Assembly (NCBI GenBank): GCA_949751835.1
Contig: CATKHK010000045.1
Coordinates: 124,001-188,000 of the forward strand
From: Blepharisma japonicum
Lineage: Eukaryota; Ciliophora; Heterotrichea; Heterotrichida; Blepharismidae
Length of the DNA stretch: 64,000 bases
Direction: 5' to 3'
The position numbers and the translations under genes are program-made. A model generated the notes under the pieces. That model saw only the letters and a list, made by a program, of their open reading frames with translations. It ran no database searches and was not told the DNA's origin. Positions 61,301-64,000 of this stretch are shown here, in pieces. Position 1 is the stretch's first letter. The number at the start of each line of letters is the position of its first letter.

Positions 61301-61835
61301 TTCATTCAATTCCAAACCAGGATTTCTTTACAATCCTCGTGCTGAAAACAAAAGCATGATTTCAGCTTCCAAAAGATCTGAAAGTGTCTTTTTTTTCATA
61401 AAATTCATCATCTGAATTACTTCTTCATAGTTTTAATTGGAATAAATTGGAATGATCATTTCTCTTAGGGATATAAGTGACTTTATAAAGCTTTATTTTT
61501 TTATTCAATCTAAATTCAGCGTTATCAAAGTTTTGATACTGAAATTTCACTTCTCGGATTTTATCTCCAAATTGATGAATCATCATCTTAAATTCGTTTT
61601 GAGAGAATTGATGATTGTCAAAAGCATAAAGAATGTAAACGAACTTGCATTCTTTTAATTCTCCTGTTTTGGAGTCCAAAATATATCCTTGTGATTCAAT
61701 ATCTTTCTGAGACATTTCACTATATAAAAGGGATTGTCTTTCTAGGCCGGGCTCTGCTTTTGTTTCTTCAGTTGGAAAGGGTTGGCGTTCATTAACTTGA
61801 TTACCTTTGTTGCCTTTCTTACCAGCTGGACACAT
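46355..61835 (-). CDS. RNF213: RNF213/mysterin-like giant AAA+ E3 ligase, interrupted by a retroelement
   Basis: Once the insert at 57014-59009 and one copy of its flanking 12-bp repeat are removed, the gene is one frame of 4490 residues with about twenty TGA-Trp codons and no intron seen. AAA+ module 1 has Walker A GETGCGKT (about residue 1866, 54209-54232) and Walker B WVFFDEFNT (about 1935). Module 2 has Walker A GKPGCSKT (about 2203) and Walker B VIVFDEIGLAE (about 2276), followed by VGFVGISNWRLDASKMNRA, a signature of RNF213. An RZ-type finger (about 3766-3800) reads CSSDC, NACGGPTEKGICPYCKREIGG, with Cys where others have His. No RING is seen. Human RNF213 (about 5200 residues) is a ubiquitin ligase in lipid and pathogen responses. 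With the insert kept, translation would end at 58779. Confidence 0.88.
57002..57013 (+). repeat. 12-bp direct repeat, left copy (target-site duplication)
   Basis: TAAGGTCTTAAA, identical to 59010-59021. Both copies read TTT AAG ACC TTA in the same frame of the RNF213-like gene (Phe-Lys-Thr-Leu, residues 939-942). Confidence 0.85.
57014..59009 (+). mobile_element. Decayed non-LTR (LINE-type) retrotransposon, 1996 bp
   Basis: Read on the plus strand with TGA as Trp, but with several frameshifts and stops. From about 57040 to 57500 it encodes pieces of an APE-type endonuclease: DVIALCE, then KGYKWFGNNGGKTLKGVGLYV, VIVEAYLPVESG and SLILMSDMNAHIAG, the last containing the D-x-N-x-H catalytic signature. 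From 58387 to 58593 a reverse transcriptase piece reads KKAYIVLLPKNKDSKKPQDLRPITLLNSVYKLFD in two segments and MIHQSQADALLGR. The middle (about 57500-58380) is degraded, the YxDD region is missing and no poly-A end is visible. It cannot be active. It lies antisense inside the RNF213-like gene. Confidence 0.82.
59010..59021 (+). repeat. 12-bp direct repeat, right copy (target-site duplication)
   Basis: TAAGGTCTTAAA, identical to 57002-57013; flanking bases differ on both sides, so the repeat is exactly 12 bp. Confidence 0.85.
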
Positions 61836-62798
61836 TATTTATATGGGAATATTATTGGACGATATCATTAGCATATTTTATAGAATCTTATCTTATAATC
61901 AAAGCTCATACATTTTTCTTTATATAATATGTGAAATAAAAGATATTGGTAAGATTAATAAATAGCCTTAAAATCAGGCAACATCACCGAGTGATTATTT
62001 TTTTAATTTTATTATGAATGCTACCTTAAGTTTCTGATAATCTAAATGTCTATAATTCTAAGTGACTCTCAGAATAGGCAAATCAGGAGACTCCCTTAAA
62101 ATTGAAATAGATAACTGCTAATGTCTTTGAGTAGCTAAAAATTAAAGAAGAGCTATTTCCAACATATCAAGAAAAGAGTCAAAAATATTTAAGACTAAAA
62201 TTCGAAGCTAAAAGATTCAAGCAAGAATTAAATATAGAAAATTCAGCAAATATAAGGTTAAATATCATTCGCTTTACACTTTTAAATATTAGACACTTGT
62301 TTGAAGACAATTTAGAAAATTTTTCCTCAGACATTTCATCGAGAAAATGGTAAATTCCAGAGCAAATGCCTGAGGATAAAAAGTTCAATAAAGTGCGGCT
62401 AATAAACGAAAAATTCAGATTACCTAATAGAAAATTCTGTATTTAATTTATAGATGAATTTGCAAAGACTACAAATTTTCTTTATCCTTTTCAGCAAATA
62501 GTGCAAATAAGCCGGATTATAATTAATACTTTTTCTAAAAAGAAACATAAAATTATAAATGTGTTTATAATAAATTATAATCAAGCCTTCATCTTACATA
62601 TAGGATGATCTGATATATAAATATGAATGAATGTAATATTAAGTCTGACTAAATAAGCCCTACTAGAACTCTATAAGCTAATGCTAAAAATTATTTATTT
62701 CTGATGATCTTCCCTTTTTAGTTCACATCCATACACATTTTCCCTCATTTTATTTAGAGCTAAAATAGATCTGACATCTAAAATCACAAATCTATAAA
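61836..62798. other. Divergent intergenic region between two RNF213-like genes
   Basis: 963 bases between two divergent paralogues. It holds a transposase-like relic (separate entry) and otherwise AT-rich DNA that presumably includes both promoters. Confidence 0.45.
62046..62640 (+). pseudogene. Possible decayed transposase remnant
   Basis: A plus-strand trail of coding-like sequence broken by stops. It opens MSIILSDSQNRQIRRL, similar to the first helix of helix-turn-helix transposase heads. From 62135 it runs in another frame LKIKEELFPTYQEKSQKYL and so on for about 70 codons to TAA, resumes as IPEQMPEDKKF, and after another TAA continues FIDEFAKTTNF and INVFIINYNQAF. The FIDE stretch resembles the second acidic region of Tc1/mariner or IS630 (DDE_3) transposases. 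At least three in-frame TAA/TAG codons and one frame change mean it is inactive. The family is a guess. Confidence 0.35.
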
Positions 62799-64000
62799 AT
62801 GAAAACTCAAACAGTAGTCAAGAAGGATAAGAAGAAAAAGAAAAATAGCAAGAATGAGCTCAAAGGAAATGGAAAAATAATTGAATCTGATGGTAAGACA
62901 GATGAAAAATTAACTTTAGAGCATAATGATATCAAAGAAGAGAACGAGCCCACTAAAGTAGAGTCCAAGGATAATATAATATTAGAAGAGTACCAATTGA
63001 GTTTGGGAAAAACAGTTTTGGCTATTTATTCTTTTAGCAAAGCGCAATATTCAAGCAATGATTTGCAACTAATCGCCTTGAAGCAAGATAATTCCACATC
63101 AACTCAAGAGTTTGAGCAAACTTCTTTTAGTTATACGAATCCCATTGATAAGAGAAAAATCAGACTTTATAAAGCACATTATTATTTCAATGATGATAGT
63201 GCTCGTTTTAAGATGAGCTTGAAAAAGCATATAATGCTCTTATCAGATCCCATTTACTATGAAAAAGATGAACGTATTAGGATCTTGCCAGATGAAAATT
63301 TCGCATTCATTTTCGACTTAATGTTTGCTCCATGCTCAAGTTTCCTTAACAAGCAGCCAGCTGGAGTTCCAGTCAAGGATCCATTAATACACCTTATATG
63401 CTATTCTTATTATTTACTTGATCAAAGTGACTGGATTCAGACTATTCCAATTCTTGCTAGACAATTTTTTAGTTTTTACAGGATCCTTAATGCTACTAAA
63501 GATTCCAGTCTAGAAGCAATCAAGTTAATCAACACTGCTATCACATATATAGATCCCAATAAAATTGATGAACGGTCCTCCTATGCAATCTTATCATTAT
63601 TAGGGTGCTTGCCACATAGCATTCATTCTTATCAAATTGCTAAAATTGACAGTATAGATAGCTTTTTTAATATTTTTGGGAATTCTATATTATATACTTT
63701 AGAAGAATTAAAAAATTCTCAGCTTTATCCTGCAGTAACAGGATTAGTGCATATGATGATTTTTTCAAAAATTTCAAAAAAAGATGATTGAAAAATATTT
63801 TTAGCCCAAATAAAAAATACTGAAATAAAAGAAGAAGTCATTGACAAATTTATTGAAAATTCTAAGTCGCACCTTAATTTAGATTTCAATGATTGCGAAA
63901 TCTTATTTGAGATAATCGGAAACTTGGAAGTTAAAAAATTTATTGATTATTCCCTCAAAATAGCATTTTTATGCCAAAATTTCTCTGATTTCACTGTGTT
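62799..64000 (+). CDS. RNF213-like paralogue, N-terminal part (partial)
   Basis: Start ATG 62799; 400 codons are visible before the right edge and the frame is still open. The N-terminus is a Lys/Glu-rich tail (VVKKDKKKKKNSKNELKG). From about residue 68 it parallels the N-terminus of the minus-strand giant: TVLAIYSFSKAQYSSNDLQL versus FVYILYAFDNHQFSQNEFKM, then IRLYKAHY versus IKLYKVTY, and later ILSLLGCLPHSIHSYQ versus FLALLGCLEAKAIQYQ. One TGA is Trp (63789). The two genes are therefore diverged paralogues arranged head-to-head. Whether AAA+ and RZ domains follow is unseen. Confidence 0.7.

Noticed and set aside
1-64000. A code in which TAA and TAG also encode Gln
   Set aside because: TAA/TAG end almost every gene at the expected length, and most internal cases are 15-nt introns. 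The USP TAA and the relic at 62 kb are isolated exceptions.
1-64000. Firm call that this is micronuclear DNA
   Set aside because: Only one gene is interrupted. A germline window would be expected to show more insertions, so the question is left open.
1-64000. tRNA, rRNA or CRISPR features
   Set aside because: None of the diagnostic sequences were seen; the repeats present are not arrays.

Overview
This window reads as a ciliate, most likely a heterotrich of the Blepharisma type. Two signals support this. First, TGA is read as tryptophan in nearly every gene: TGA sits at invariant Trp positions such as the Trp of the DHHC-C-x-W motif (near 26564) and in each of eight MORN-type repeats, while TAA and TAG act as stops. 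Second, every intron I can demonstrate is exactly 15 nt long, starts GTA, ends AG, and has an A at position 10. Intergenic DNA is extremely AT-rich.

Layout. 1-30.6 kb is a gene-dense stretch on both strands. It holds a lipid-anchored kinase N-terminus, a metaxin-like protein, an LRR/coiled-coil/EF-hand protein, a small MGSC protein, a C2-like coiled-coil protein, SNIP1-like FHA protein, a K+-dependent Na/Ca exchanger, a tetraspanin, ribosomal P1 and S11, PEX12, IQ and coiled-coil proteins, a MORN protein, a ubiquitin-specific protease with one in-frame TAA, an ankyrin protein, a kinase, a DHHC palmitoyltransferase, a TBCE-like protein, a histidine phosphatase and a FYVE protein. 30.6-44.4 kb is a gene-poor AT-rich desert containing seven same-strand genes for 73-75 residue paralogues that begin MGC. 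44.4-45.9 kb carries an FHA protein and a clear SSNA1/NA14 orthologue.

46.4-61.8 kb (minus strand) is one giant RNF213/mysterin-like gene with two AAA+ ATPase modules and an RZ-type zinc finger. It is interrupted by a 1996-bp decayed non-LTR retrotransposon (APE endonuclease plus reverse transcriptase pieces) flanked by a perfect 12-bp direct repeat. Removing the insert and one repeat copy restores a single 4490-codon frame. A divergently transcribed paralogue of its N-terminus starts at 62799 and runs off the window. A decayed transposase-like frame may lie between them.

The genes do not form operons. A recurring theme is N-terminal MG(C/S)C-type sequences predicted to be myristoylated and palmitoylated, alongside one DHHC enzyme. 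Whether the window is macronuclear or germline DNA cannot be settled from sequence alone: the precisely excisable insert and long deserts suggest germline-limited DNA, but no other gene is interrupted.
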